Assembly: GCA_035235625.1 (NCBI GenBank)
Contig: CP141141.1
Span: forward strand, 40,261,719-40,325,718
Direction: 5' to 3'
DNA: 64,000 nt
DNA from: Saururus chinensis
Lineage: Eukaryota > Streptophyta > Magnoliopsida > Piperales > Saururaceae
How positions within the stretch are numbered: the stretch's first letter is position 1; the number at the start of each line of letters is the position of its first letter. The translations under genes and the position numbers were made by a program. The notes below the pieces were generated by a model that ran no database searches, was not told where the DNA came from, and saw only the letters and a program-made list of their open reading frames with translations. Shown piece by piece: positions 1 through 10,345 of this stretch.

Positions 1-1
1 G

Positions 2-178
2 CAGATGATTGTTTCTCTAGGAGCGGGCCCATGGGATGCTTTATTTGGAGGTGGAAACATTCCTGCTTTTGTTCTGGCCTCTGTATTTGCACTTGCGGCT
101 GGCATTGTTGCAATTCAGAAACTGCCAAACCTTTCAAGCAATTCCTACAAGTCTTCTGATTTTCATGGATTTGGATGA
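2..178 (+). CDS. SUT4: Sucrose transporter, SUT4/SUC4 clade, C-terminal end (partial)
   Basis: The first frame reads QMIVSLGAGPWDALFGGG, then a hydrophobic helix (about AFVLASVFALAAGIVAIQ), then a short hydrophilic tail ending in SDFHGFG and a stop at 176-178. This is the last loop, the twelfth membrane helix and the cytosolic tail of a plant sucrose/H+ symporter (GPH/MFS family). The MIVSLGAGPWDALFGGGN wording and the short KLPNLSS tail fit the SUT4 clade, whose members mainly work at the vacuolar membrane exporting sucrose. About 59 codons of a roughly 500-residue protein are visible; the rest lies left of the window. The GCAG at 1-4 could be an intron acceptor, so the exon may begin at base 5. 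A possible poly(A) signal (AATAAA) lies near 260-266. Confidence 0.88.
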   Translation, partial: QMIVSLGAGPWDALFGGGNIPAFVLASVFALAAGIVAIQKLPNLSSNSYKSSDFHGFG

Positions 179-750
179 TTGGCCTTCAGATAATTAAGGG
201 CAAAGTGCGTTTTCTTACTTTCAAATTCATTCTTCTTCCCTGTAGAGAGCTTTTTCGGGAATAAATATTGGTATACCCTGTAAAAATTTCATTGTTGCTG
301 TAAGAATAGAAACCAGCTCCCTCTGTTCAATTCACTTGTGAAATACCAAAGTATGATCATTAATGTAATGTCAACGTTGTTTTCTCAAGTCTGTATTTTA
401 CTAGTTGAAAAGCATTTGGGAGTGTCGCCTAATCTCAGATTTCTTGAGTCTTTTTTTCACCATCACACTTTTTTTTCCTTCCCTTTAGCAAGGTTGAAAC
501 ATGTAAAAGTTTATTTGACTTCCTTGAGATAAGACTAAAAGGAGTGTTAATCCTTTTGTGAAAGAAGTCAGGGTGATCGTACTCTTCACCGTGTAAAATA
601 TTTTATCCTTCCGTTTGTTATATGTCGCTGTGATCTCTATGTTGCCCACAAGCAAACCAATTACAAATGTTTCACTGTGAACGTTGTATGCAGGATCCTA
701 GTATAACTGGGCGGGTGAAATCTGTTTTGTTCCATTCATGCCATATGATA
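179..750 (+). other. 3' UTR and downstream flank of the sucrose transporter gene
   Basis: T-rich, AT-rich sequence with an AATAAA near 260, fitting a 3' UTR followed by spacer. Short ORFs here have no recognisable protein character. No RNA gene or repeat seen. Confidence 0.5.
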
Positions 751-949
751 GGAAGTGTTTTTTATGCTCCGCTCTAACAATGAGCTGAGCGTAAGAAATG
801 CTGGTGAAGTATCTATTTTTGAGATTGATAGTACACATGTTAGTACACGTTAGTGTAAGTAATATTTACATTAACACACGTTAGCACATGAACGGTCATA
901 TTCGTTCCGCTTGGTTCATGATGGGTATGGAGTATGAAAAACACTTCCC
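751..949. mobile_element. Palindromic MITE, family A, copy 1
   Basis: The left end reads GGAAGTGTTTTTTATGCTCC and the right end is its near-perfect reverse complement (TGAAAAACACTTCCC). After each end comes a conserved block around 'AATGAGC..AGCGTAAG'. The centre is itself a palindrome built on 'GTTAGTACACGTTAG'. About 200 bp, no coding capacity. The target duplication is not clear. At least seven more copies of the family lie in this window. Confidence 0.75.
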
Positions 950-2657
950 ATTAGATGCCCAACCAATTTTTATGTTGCTAATAGTCAAAATGAATTCTTT
1001 GCACAAGAAAGCAAGGGTACCGTCATCAATGCTATTCAAATATTTAGGTCACCGCAAAATGCAAAATTTTTTCAAATTGTCAGCACAAAATTTTGTGGTT
1101 CTACCTGTTCTCTCATTCTCATCATGTTTGGCGAATAAATTGACTTGGCAATTGGAATGGTCGCCCATACTGACCCAGGGAATCCATGGGGTCCCAACAA
1201 AATTTCATTTAATTTTGGTAGGTTAAAAAATTATTGATTTCTTATGGCGCTCCTGTTCTATGCAAGTGTGTTTGCTGGGGCATCCAACCTAGTAATTGTT
1301 CATTTTGAACTAATTTTAGTTCATTTTAAAAAATCAAGTTTAGGAATCTAAAGGGGCACTCGGTAACAAAACAAAAAAAAAGGAGAAAAAGAAAATTCTC
1401 AATATAATCCTATCTTGTATAGTGTTAGCTCCTTAACTCGACGGATGCGGAAAGTGGGCGGCTACCCCCATACTTGGCAACGGACAACCAAGTTTTGTTA
1501 GGCGACAGATTACCTAGGCAGCCCCTTAGGCACGGACGGATGCTGAGACAGTGTGGGAGGTGTTCCAGATGAGCTACTCGCCTTGCAGAGCAGGCTGAGT
1601 AGGAGTCCTTGCGTGGGCGGGACTCTTTCAACGAAGCTGGGTGCTACTTGGACTTAGGGGGGGACTCCTAAGGCAGACGTGATTCACCTATGCTGGTTTA
1701 TTGTACTCCTAGCTTGAGTAGGAGTCCGGGCAACAAGTTCCTAGAATAGACAGGACTCACACAAGCAAGCTAGTCATATTCCTAGGGCGGATGGGAGTCG
1801 GAGTGGTTGGTTTCCTTGGATGGGCTAACTCTTGGAGGTAGCATGACGATAGACTTCTAGCAGAGGAAGGACTCTTGCAGGTTTCCTAATCTATGCTAGG
1901 GGCGGAATGGCTATGGGCTGAGAGTTGGACAAGGTAAGGACTCTTGTATTGGGTGGGTTTTGTACTTCTAGTGGCATTAGGACAGCCAGCTTGAGGCTGA
2001 GTCTTTATAAAGGGAAAAGCAGGGCGACCATGGCTGATTATAATCTGATTTTCTTCTTGGACAGCGAACCAGGGAGTTGAGAGGAGAGCTCTCAGCTGAG
2101 TGGATCAGCCCTTGCCCTCTCCCTACTTTGTATTTCAGCAGACAAAAATATAACTTGGGTGGAGACCCTTGCACCAGGTCGGACTGTGTTGCTATTTTGC
2201 TTATGTTTCCCTCGCGCATATGAGTGGGAAGGGAAGAGAGTGGCTATTGGTCACACGACGCAGCCAGACCATCAAGAGTGCAGACACTAGGCAAAGCTTT
2301 GCGATCGTAACACATAGCAAGATACAAGGTCCAATTTGAAAACATAAAAGTAAATTTTTGGTGGACGTTTTTCTATTGTGAAGGCTTCCTGTGTAGACGT
2401 AAGGGAAACCAAAGCGAGAGGGAGATATATTTACTAAGACAGGATATATAGGTGTGTATTAGGCCAAAACATACACAAAATAATATAAGAACTACAAGCA
2501 CATAAAATAAATACACAACCCATAGCATAACACCTAATAGTTGAAGGAAGGCACATCTGTAGAGCCCTCCATTTTTAAATATCTTTGGAAAACACTTTTT
2601 AAGATTTCTCATGCCATGATTGTTGTTTTTTCCAAGTACAATACTAAAGAAATTATA
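950..2657. other. Intergenic spacer without a recognisable gene
   Basis: About 1.7 kb between two transposable elements. The part from roughly 1425 to 2230 is less AT-rich and contains many GAGTCC/GGACTC hexamers but no domain-bearing ORF. ORFs of 60-112 codons here are low-complexity or unrecognisable. Possibly a decayed repeat. Confidence 0.5.
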
Positions 2658-2668
2658 TACTTACAATC

Positions 2669-3517
2669 AATGTTTTAAAACCTGGCTTGGCCACTCACCC
2701 CGATTGGTTACCAAGTCAGTTTATCTGAAGTCAATTGGCGGTTAACTCGGGTTGACCCGGTTATTATAAAAACTCCTTAACCCCCCTCCTCCTCCTCTCC
2801 TAAGAGGCACTAGAAATCCTTTTTCCCCTTCCTTGGTCAATCCTTCCCCTCTACCTCTCCGGCCTCCACCATTGCTAGTCTGCCTTGGAGTCATCCCCTC
2901 TCCCCCTCGACCTCGATGGTTAGACCCCAACCACAACGGCGATCCCCGCCTTTTGCTCTCTCTCCTCCCTTATTGTCTACAATTGCCAAGTTGCCACCCT
3001 TACCATCTCCGGCACCTCTTTGCTGCAAGCTCTTCCACTCTTTGCCTCCAAGGTTGCAAGCCTACAATTGTCCTAGCTGACCTCACCCAACTCCATCTCA
3101 CTCACTCTGGCGGAAGTGGCAAAGATGATTTGTGTGTCGAGGAGGGTGCAACAACTAGCAGCGAAGTGGAGAGGCCCTGGACTGAGGAGGATGCGACAAT
3201 GATACAACATAAAGTCAGGATTTTTGGGTCATCACTGGCCCCATGAGGAGAAGGCCTTCTTCAGCTCCGTCACCATGGGCTCGCATGGGCAACTGCAAAG
3301 CAATTAGGAATTAGGTTTTTTCCCCCTCGTTTTGGCCAAACCAGATCGACTCAATCATCCAGGTCATCGGTTCAACCGAGCGGGCCAGAGTGACCCTCCT
3401 AGTAACCCAAACATGCAAGCGTGAACGCTCATTAACTTGAATGACCCAACCCAGATTTTTGACTGGCCCTAGTTGAACCCAGTCGAACCAACTAGGCTGG
3501 TTTGGGTTTTAAAACAT
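2669..3517. mobile_element. TIR element with 10-bp target duplication (Mutator-like, possibly carrying foreign sequence)
   Basis: The ends are inverted copies of ATGTTTTAAAACC (about 13-14 bp). The element is flanked by the direct repeat TACTTACAAT (2658-2667 and 3518-3527). A 9-11-bp target duplication is typical of Mutator-like elements. Inside the termini lie 'GTTGACCCGG'-type blocks in opposite orientations. The centre (about 2780-3250) is a C-rich, exon-like stretch unlike the flanks, with an open frame of 137 codons (2833-3246) rich in Pro, Leu and Ser that I do not recognise. A related end (ATTTTAAAACCAGCCTAG) recurs near 26,476. Confidence 0.7.
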
Positions 3518-3527
3518 TACTTACAAT

Positions 3528-4148
3528 TGTCATAGTAGTGTTGGGAGTTCACAAAATGCCCTAGTGAGGAGGTTCTCAAATTTACCAAAATTGAGGCATT
3601 CAATTGAATAGAATGGAATTTTTTACTTGGTTGAATATTTTTCATCCAAACATGATTTTAGTGGAAACCTACATAATTATGTTTAAATCCACATAATCAA
3701 GTGGCTAATTAGCTATAAAAAACCCTTTTGCCAATAAGAAATTCTACAATCCTTGCAGAACTCTAAGGTCATAAATATGTCAAATTTATTCATAGGCAAT
3801 GATCCTACCTCGAATTGGACCAACCTTGGAGCTTGTTCTCCACTTCCTAAGTCTTATGCTCCTCGAATTCATTGTTATCTCATGAAATTGGTGTAGAAGT
3901 TAGCTTATTTCTCCTGCAGAATACTTGAATCACCTCAAAAGAGCTCTAAGAATTGATCTCTAATCAAAGGAGAAACTTTATTTATAAAATTTTCAAATCC
4001 ACAATTGTCTATCAACTTGGACATGTCAAAGATTGTGTTAGTAGACTTCTTATTTTATTGATTTACAAATAATTTTCCCAGGTTTAAAATTTCTTAGGTG
4101 TCACGACCCATAGGAGATCTCAACTGGTCAGATAGATGCTGGTTAATA
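3528..4148. other. AT-rich spacer
   Basis: No ORF of interest, no RNA gene and no clear repeat seen between the TIR element and the next MITE. Confidence 0.5.
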
Positions 4149-4346
4149 TTCCCTCCATCCTATATTAATAGCTCAATTTAGTAAAAAAAAATGTTCCATA
4201 TTAATATCTCTATTTTGTTAAATTTAAGTGGTTGAGTACTTAAAAAAGAGTATCATAAGTTTATTTTTCCCTTTCTTAGATATGGGTATCACCATTCAAT
4301 AAAATTTGTTTTTCTAAATGTAATTATTAATATAGTATAGAGGGAC
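4149..4346. mobile_element. Stowaway-like MITE, diverged copy
   Basis: Begins with TTCCCTCCATCCTATATTAA and ends near 'TATAGAGGGAC', an imperfect inverted match. It contains the internal block 'TTAAATTTAAGTGGTTGAGTACTTAAAA' family-wide motif shared with the copies at 41,856 and 43,459. Ends are less certain than in those copies. Confidence 0.55.
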
Positions 4347-4523
4347 TAGTAAACTGCCTCTCGCAACAAGTTGGAGGCCACAATGAGAAAAAAAAGGATT
4401 AAATCCAGAATGAGCCGCCAACTGAACAGGTTGTCTCACTGTATCCAGATGCACGCCCAAAGAAGTAGGACATATTGGTCTCAAGACATGGCGGACTTCC
4501 CCCATTCCACTCGCTGAGTAGAT

Positions 4524-5803
4524 AGGGCTAGGGTTGGTCCTCGGCCAAATAGCCTGTGGACAACGCTTGTCCATGTCCGCTAACAGTTTGTTTGTTGGCA
4601 TTTTATATGGGCAAAGCCTCTTTTTTCAGCAGACATAACCATTGTCCATAGACATATCCTCTTAAGCAATTGGATGAGGGTTGAAGCGGTTGGAGAGAAC
4701 GAGAGAGGTGTTGACGACTTTAACTAAGTAGAGCAAGTAGAGTGAGGATCTCTCGATTAAGTAACTTAGCATATGGTAATAGTTTAAACTTATATATGTC
4801 ATCTTCTTTATTTGTAGTATTACTATTGGATAAATTAGTTCATTTTGAAAAGCCAAATAGAGCTATTAATGTGAGACAAAAGAAATATTTAATAATTAGG
4901 TTTAAAGAATAGTTCAAATATAACATTCACATGATTGTATTTAAATTGTTAAAGATTTAAGTACAAGAAAATGATGCTTAAGAATAATTATAGAGAAATA
5001 AAAATTGTCCTTTATATAAGAATGCACATTGTATTTAAAAGTTAACTGAACCTTGGACAAACTGCCGAACAAGGTCTTTGTCCATGGCCGTGCCAGAAAA
5101 TTGGCAGACAACATAATTTGGTGAGACAGGCCACAAACACCTCAGATATGGCCTAGACATCAAACGATGGATGTCCACGACCAACCCTAGATAGGGTACA
5201 CCCACACTTAGGGCTAGTCCTCGGCCAAATAGTTGGCGTACAAGGCTTGTCCATGTCTTTGTCCGCTAACAATTTATTCGTCGGCATTTTGTCCACGAAC
5301 AAAGCTTCTTTTTTGGCGGACACGGCCATTGTCTATGGACATAACCTCTTAGGTAATTGGATAAGGGTTGAAGTGATTGGAGAGAATGAGAGTGATGCTA
5401 ACAACTTTAACTAAGTAGGGCTTAGGTGAGGATCTCTAGATTAAGTAATTTAGCATATAATAATAATTTTTAAACTTATATATATATCATCTTCTTTATT
5501 TGTAGTATTACTATTAGACAAATTATTTCATTTTGAAAAACCAAAAGAGTTATTAATGTGGGAAAAGAAATATTTAATAACTAACTTTAAAGAAGAACTC
5601 AAATATAACATTAACATGATTGTATTTAAATTGTTAAAGATTTAAGTATAAGAAAATGATGTTTAAGAATAATTAGATGTCGGACGAAGTCTTTGTCCAT
5701 GGCCATGTCCAAAAATTGGTTGACAAAAGAATTCGGCCTGACATGGCCATAGACACCTCGGACGTCGGACGATGGACATCTACGACAAGCCCTACCCACA
5801 CTT
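4524..5803. repeat. Two-copy tandem duplication, about 686-bp unit
   Basis: The segment starting AGGGCTAGGGTTGGTCCTCG at 4524 is repeated in direct orientation from 5210 (AGGGCTAGTCCTCGGCCAAA). The two copies stay alignable by eye through 'CTTTGTCCATGGCC', 'GGATCTCT.GATTAAGTAA', 'TCTTCTTTATTTGTAGTATT' and 'CCCACACTT' at their ends, with many substitutions and a shorter second unit (about 594 bp). No coding sequence. Divergence suggests an old duplication. Confidence 0.75.
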
Positions 5804-6025
5804 GAAACCAAACTCTATCTCGAAAGTGGACCTCGATTGGGCACCAACACCAACACTAGAAATGGGACTTAAAGAGGTAGCCTTCAGCAAAACAGGGTGA
5901 AGAGGATGAGACCTGATGGATGGAGAGCGAGTGCGGGGTGGTGGGTGATGGCTGTGGAGGAAAAAGATGGGGAAGCGAGAATGGGGCCAGGAAGGTGCAA
6001 GGGAAAGAAGATGGTGTCACGTGGA

Positions 6026-6238
6026 GGGAAGAGTTTTTAATGCTCCTCACTCGCCATGAGCCTAACATAAGGAATGCTTGAGGGCCGTTCATCCATGAGA
6101 TTGATGACACATATGCTAGTGTATGTTAGTGTCAGTATCACCAACACTAACTTGAACTAGTGTGTACACTGTCAATTTTAAAAATAAATAATTTCTTACG
6201 CTGGGCTCATGGTGAGTATGGAGCATGAAAAACTCCCC
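6026..6238. mobile_element. Palindromic MITE, family A, copy 2
   Basis: Left GGGAAGAGTTTTTAATGCTC with 'CATGAGCCTAACATAAG'. Right 'CTTACGCTGGGCTCATGG..GAGCATGAAAAACTCCCC' is its inverse. The central 'TAGTGTATGTTAGTG' block is as in copy 1. About 213 bp. Confidence 0.78.
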
Positions 6239-6259
6239 ATGTGAGGGACAAGACCACCA

Positions 6260-6483
6260 AAGCATTTTTCATGCTCTTAACCGACAATGAGCCTAGCGCA
6301 AGCTGTGCATTGGAGCTCTTCATCCATTAGATTGACGGGGCACACGCTAGCACACATTTGTGTAAGTAACTCTAACACTAATATACGCTAGCATGTGTGC
6401 CATTGATCTTAAATATCAATGACTCTTATACGCAACTTATACTAGGCTCATTCTTAGTGCGGAGCATAAAAGATGTTTTCCAT
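6260..6483. mobile_element. Palindromic MITE, family A, copy 3
   Basis: Starts near GCATTTTTCATGCTCTTAAC and ends near 'GGAGCATAAAAGATGTTTTCC'. The arms carry AATGAGCCTAGCGCAAG and its inverse TTATACTAGGCTCATT. The core has 'GCTAGCACACATTTGTG' and 'ATATACGCTAGCATGTG'. It sits only about 20 bp after copy 2. Confidence 0.75.
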
Positions 6484-6530
6484 AAAACCTAGTTGAGAAA
6501 AGGAAAATAGTTTAGAGAAATAAACATGAG

Positions 6531-6756
6531 AGAAGAGTTATTCCTCTTCCTCACTAACAATGAGCCCAAAGTAAGCTAAGCATGAGAGCCCATTCATCCA
6601 CAAGATCAGTAGCGTACATGCTAGTGCACGTTACCGTTAATATCTACTGACACTATCATGTACTAGCGTGTGTGCCATCGATCTTAAATATCAATGACTC
6701 TCATGTGTAGCTTACATTGGGCTCTTTGTAAGAGAGAAACATGAAAACTCTTCCCA
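6531..6756. mobile_element. Palindromic MITE, family A, copy 4
   Basis: Arms AGAAGAGTTATTCCTCTTCC / 'ACATGAAAACTCTTCCC', with 'AACAATGAGCCCAAAGTAAG' and its inverse. The core contains 'GCTAGTGCACGTTA' and 'GTACTAGCGTGTG'. The third copy in a head-to-tail cluster. Confidence 0.75.
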
Positions 6757-6797
6757 TAATGAGACACAACATCTAGGCAAACTTGCGCTTTATCCAT

Positions 6798-6960
6798 GGG
6801 AAGAGTTTTCCATGCTCCCTTTGACAATAAGCCTAGCGTAATAAATGTATGTGAGCCTTTGATATTTGAAATTGTATACCATCTATCTAATAGGTGAAAG
6901 GCTTATGTGTGTTATTTACATTGGGCTCATTGTTAAAATAGAGCATTTAAAATCTTTTCT
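6798..6960. mobile_element. Palindromic MITE, family A, copy 5 (shorter)
   Basis: Begins GGGAAGAGTTTTCCATGCTC and contains AATAAGCCTAGCGTAATAAA. The right arm 'CATTGGGCTCATTGTTAAAA' ends near 'AATCTTTTCT'. The centre is shortened compared with copies 2-4. Confidence 0.7.
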
Positions 6961-7807
6961 TATCTGCCCGTATAAGTTTCACCTAGGCAAGCGTTCTTTC
7001 TATTTTTGCTATTTTTTATTGTTAAAATGGTACATTTTCCGATTGATGTGACGCCAACCTGTCCAACAAACTGGTGTTTTTTTAAAACAAATTTTTGCAC
7101 TAAAAACTAACGAAATGATGTGAGTTTTGACTAGAGGAAATTGCTATCCCTTGTATGATTTTGTTGTGTATGCGCCATGATGTACCAATCGGCAATTTTC
7201 TCATGCTTAGGTACATATAGACTAAGAGAGTTTCCTAACTGTCAAATCAACACCTATGGGTTTGTGACACTTTAGGTACAATCAGGGTTTTTTTTTTTGC
7301 TTCTAATGCTACTGAGATTATTAAGTATAATAGTTATTTTCTATAACACCCCTTGTTCTTTAGGGCATGGGACCATTATAAGGCTTTTCGTGGCAATCAC
7401 TTTAATTTGACTCTCAAGGAAAACTACTTTAGTTTTTAAAGTGGTTGTCAAACCTATAATAAAGAATCACTTAAAGAGTTTTTTATTTTAAAATGTTGTG
7501 GTGCACATTCGGGTCCACACGTTAGCCTTATGTACTAGCGAATGCGTTATTAATTTTTAAAACTGTTAATTCGCCCATAGTGCGTCTTGTCATAACATAG
7601 CATTAAAAATCCTGATGACGAAATGAAAACTATACTGCTAGTCAATTTAAAATTAACAAACCTATCTTTTCAACAAAGATATCTATTTACATGATTTAAA
7701 TGTAAGTTGAACACTAACCAAAAAAAAAAATTCGTATTAAGTTTTTTTCTTTTTTGTTAAGTTGAATCAAATATTGCCTTCTACATTTGTAATCATGATA
7801 TCAATGA
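6961..7807. other. AT-rich spacer
   Basis: No recognisable gene, RNA or repeat. Homopolymer A and T runs near 7290 and 7720. Confidence 0.5.
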
Positions 7808-7956
7808 AAATGTTTTAATACTTGATTGACAATGAGCACATAAGAACCCTTGATTCACGAGATCCACGGTGCACAGCTAACATAAGTGTGCACCCTAGAT
7901 CTTAGAAATTCCTTCAAATGAGCTCATTGTTAAGAGGAACATAAAAAACACTTGCC
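7808..7956. mobile_element. Palindromic MITE, family A, copy 6 (short)
   Basis: Arms 'ATGTTTTAATACTTGATTGA..AATGAGC' and 'GCTCATTGTTAAGAGGAACA..AACACTTGCC', with the core 'CAGCTAACATAAGTGTGCACC'. Internally deleted relative to the 200-bp copies. Confidence 0.65.
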
Positions 7957-8638
7957 ATATCAACAGATCTACGTGAAGCCTCCACTTCATTTTGGCGGCC
8001 CCGAGCGTGAGTAGGCCATCTGCCGTTCCTTCCTCATTTGACTCAGTTGAACAAGATTCCTAGAAAGTCATTTAAAGCGAACTTCCACCTTCAGCTCCCA
8101 AACTGTAACTAAACATACTTTAAAATGAAGAGCGGGTGGTGATGGGTACTGACAAATCATTTCAATAATCCAAGACACAAGCCAGCCTCGAATATAGAAG
8201 AAAATCAGAGAGCCAAGAGGACACTAGCCACAAGGTATATTATTCAACCTGTCACAGACGTTCACTCTTAAAAGGAAACACTAAACTGTTCATATGTTAT
8301 CCAAATGGCTCGTTGCCTTCCCAACTTCTTCTAAGAACTGCTTGCAAATCAGAAGAAACGATCATCTAACTACTTCCCTTGATTGAATTCTGAGACCAAC
8401 ATAACAATGAGCCACTGCTATGACCGCAAATTACTGACTCTAGTAAGAGAAAGAAAGAAACTAAGTGACTGAACTATGTTCACAAAATGAAAGAAAACTC
8501 AACTATTTCATTTCTCGTATAACCTTTTCTCCTCGTATCTTCTTCCTGTTTCTGTACATGCAATTGAATCGCTCAAAAGAGATTCGGGAGGCAGAAACCC
8601 ATCAAGAAGAAGTGGGCGTTAGCTTTTGGCATTGCCGC
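7957..8638 (-). other. Spacer and probable 3' UTR of the downstream (minus-strand) glutaredoxin-like gene
   Basis: AT-rich without a convincing ORF. The part close to 8638 is expected to be the 3' UTR of the minus-strand gene. A poly(A) site could not be fixed. Confidence 0.45.
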
Positions 8639-10345
8639 CTAGACACAGCAAACAGGGCATCTGACTATGCCGTTCTCGTTGCAGTCAGGGCAGCGCTCAA
8701 AAACGCCGACTCCATCTTCTTCACAGTAAACCTTGCAGCTCCCCGAACAGGTTTCACAGTTAATGAATCTGACGTCCCCACAGGCCTCACATGGCGCCGT
8801 TCCTTCCTCCACCATTGGGCATCCGTCCAGCATCTTCTCCAGCTCCCCTGTTTCGTGCAGCCGCCTCACCTCCTCTGCTCCACCCACGTGCTTGCCCCTC
8901 GCAAACAGCCTCGGCAGCGTCCACCCGCCCCCGCCGAATATCTCGTCCAATTCGCCACGGAATCTCTGGTGCATCGAGACGTCCCGGTCGTCGATTCGCA
9001 CACTGAAGCCCTTCAGGATCAGCCGAACTCTGCAGCAATCGTCGTAGGTCTTCCTCACCCCGCGCAGGCTCGTGAAGTAGAGCACTACCTTGTCTTCGCT
9101 GTCTGGCGGGCATTTGCCGGGCTTCAGCTGCTTCACCTTCTTCGCGTCGATCTTCTCCTGAAATTGGGTGACTCTGGCCTTGACGATTCCGGTTCCAGAG
9201 TTGATCCGATCTGATATCAATGGGGATTCGTTGGATTCCAATCTGGGTTTTTCTGATTCTGCTTCAGGTCTTTTCACTGTGTATTCTTCCAGTTTCTGTT
9301 CTGCAATTGGTTCTTCTAGCTTGAACAATTCAAATTCTGGCGGCACGAAAGGGGAGTCTCGACAAGGAGAAAACTTGTCAAATGCTTTTCTGAAATCGGA
9401 GATGATTTTAATGTCGAAATCAGAGGACAATGAATCCTCCAGCTTCATCTGGTGCCACAACGGCTCTAGCAAGTCCGATCTGTTTTCTGGTGACGGTGAA
9501 ACCACCGGCTTCCCCAGCTCGTCTGTACAATCTGGCTGTTCGACCTGTGGTTCCTCCGGGCTCCTCTGATGCGTCATAGGCTCCGGTGAGGCCGACCCAT
9601 TTTTAGGCGCCGGGAAAACCACCGACCCCGACTCGGCTTCTGACTCAGAATCCGAAAGAACTGAATCCTCCGGACTTATCTGATGCCAAGATGTCTGAGG
9701 CGAACGAGACCCAATTTCCACCTCCCGTAAACTCCCATTTTCCGACTCAGGCGAAGCGGCATGCCTTGTCAGCACCTCTACCATCCTGACGGTCTGGCAT
9801 GGGTCGGAAGGCCCACTGCATGAGAAGGACCGTTCAGAGCGTTCATTAGCACTGGGGATTACGAATAGGGACGAGTCTTCCAACCCCTCCATCAGTTCCC
9901 AGGCGTTGATGATCTCCGGCACCGCCATTTCCTCCTCCACCTCCGGCAGCCGCGGAAGGGGCGGCGGAGGCAGGAGGACTGGCGTCCGGGGTATTATGGG
10001 AATTTTGCCTTCCATCATGCTGGACCAAACCTTAGCCTGGAAGACCTCCAGGGACAAGTCCGAGTGCCGGCGTCTCAACGTCCTCCTCTTGAGCTCCTCG
10101 CCCTCCTTCAGCTCCTCCGACTCGTGGTGCCCTTTCTCCTCCCCCGGCTCGTCGTGGGTCCCATTGAGGTGGCGGTGGTGACGGTCGAGCTTGAGGGAGC
10201 CGAGGGTGGTGGAGGTGAGGGCTACGACATGGTAGTTGGCGTCGATCTTCTTCCGGGCCCGTCCGGGCATCGACCGGCTCCGCGCTAGCGGCGCCGGCTC
10301 CGACCACAGGTCCAGGCTGGTCCGCTTGGAGCTCGAGCAGCCCAT
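8639..10345 (-). CDS. Glutaredoxin-like domain protein with C-terminal CxxC zinc finger (THRUMIN1/At3g28850-like family)
   Basis: Single-exon gene of 568 codons. I chose the ATG at 10,345 because it gives MGCSSSKR, a classic N-myristoylation/palmitoylation signal of this family; an in-frame ATG 17 codons upstream would bury it. Residues 1-400 or so are low-complexity and acidic (SESE, PEEP, EELKEGEEL), probably disordered. A glutaredoxin-like fold follows at about 405-515 (VVLYFTSLRGVRKTYDDC, then TLPRLFARGKHVGGAEEV, the cis-Pro and GG glutathione-site region). The last 50 residues carry four CxxC pairs (CEAC, CETC, CPDC, CPVC), a DnaJ-like zinc finger. The usual CPYC redox site is replaced by an RGVRKTYDDCC stretch. 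Arabidopsis relatives include THRUMIN1, an actin-associated plasma-membrane protein in chloroplast movement. The N-terminal region looks longer than in the Arabidopsis homologues I remember. GC-rich coding, no break seen. Function by family only. Confidence 0.9.
   Translation of the reverse strand: MGCSSSKRTSLDLWSEPAPLARSRSMPGRARKKIDANYHVVALTSTTLGSLKLDRHHRHLNGTHDEPGEEKGHHESEELKEGEELKRRTLRRRHSDLSLEVFQAKVWSSMMEGKIPIIPRTPVLLPPPPLPRLPEVEEEMAVPEIINAWELMEGLEDSSLFVIPSANERSERSFSCSGPSDPCQTVRMVEVLTRHAASPESENGSLREVEIGSRSPQTSWHQISPEDSVLSDSESEAESGSVVFPAPKNGSASPEPMTHQRSPEEPQVEQPDCTDELGKPVVSPSPENRSDLLEPLWHQMKLEDSLSSDFDIKIISDFRKAFDKFSPCRDSPFVPPEFELFKLEEPIAEQKLEEYTVKRPEAESEKPRLESNESPLISDRINSGTGIVKARVTQFQEKIDAKKVKQLKPGKCPPDSEDKVVLYFTSLRGVRKTYDDCCRVRLILKGFSVRIDDRDVSMHQRFRGELDEIFGGGGWTLPRLFARGKHVGGAEEVRRLHETGELEKMLDGCPMVEEGTAPCEACGDVRFINCETCSGSCKVYCEEDGVGVFERCPDCNENGIVRCPVCCV

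Noticed and set aside
8465-9214. 249-codon + strand ORF and several others overlapping the glutaredoxin-like gene
   Set aside because: Opposite-strand shadows of the GC-rich minus-strand coding sequence. No domain, and codon bias follows the real gene.
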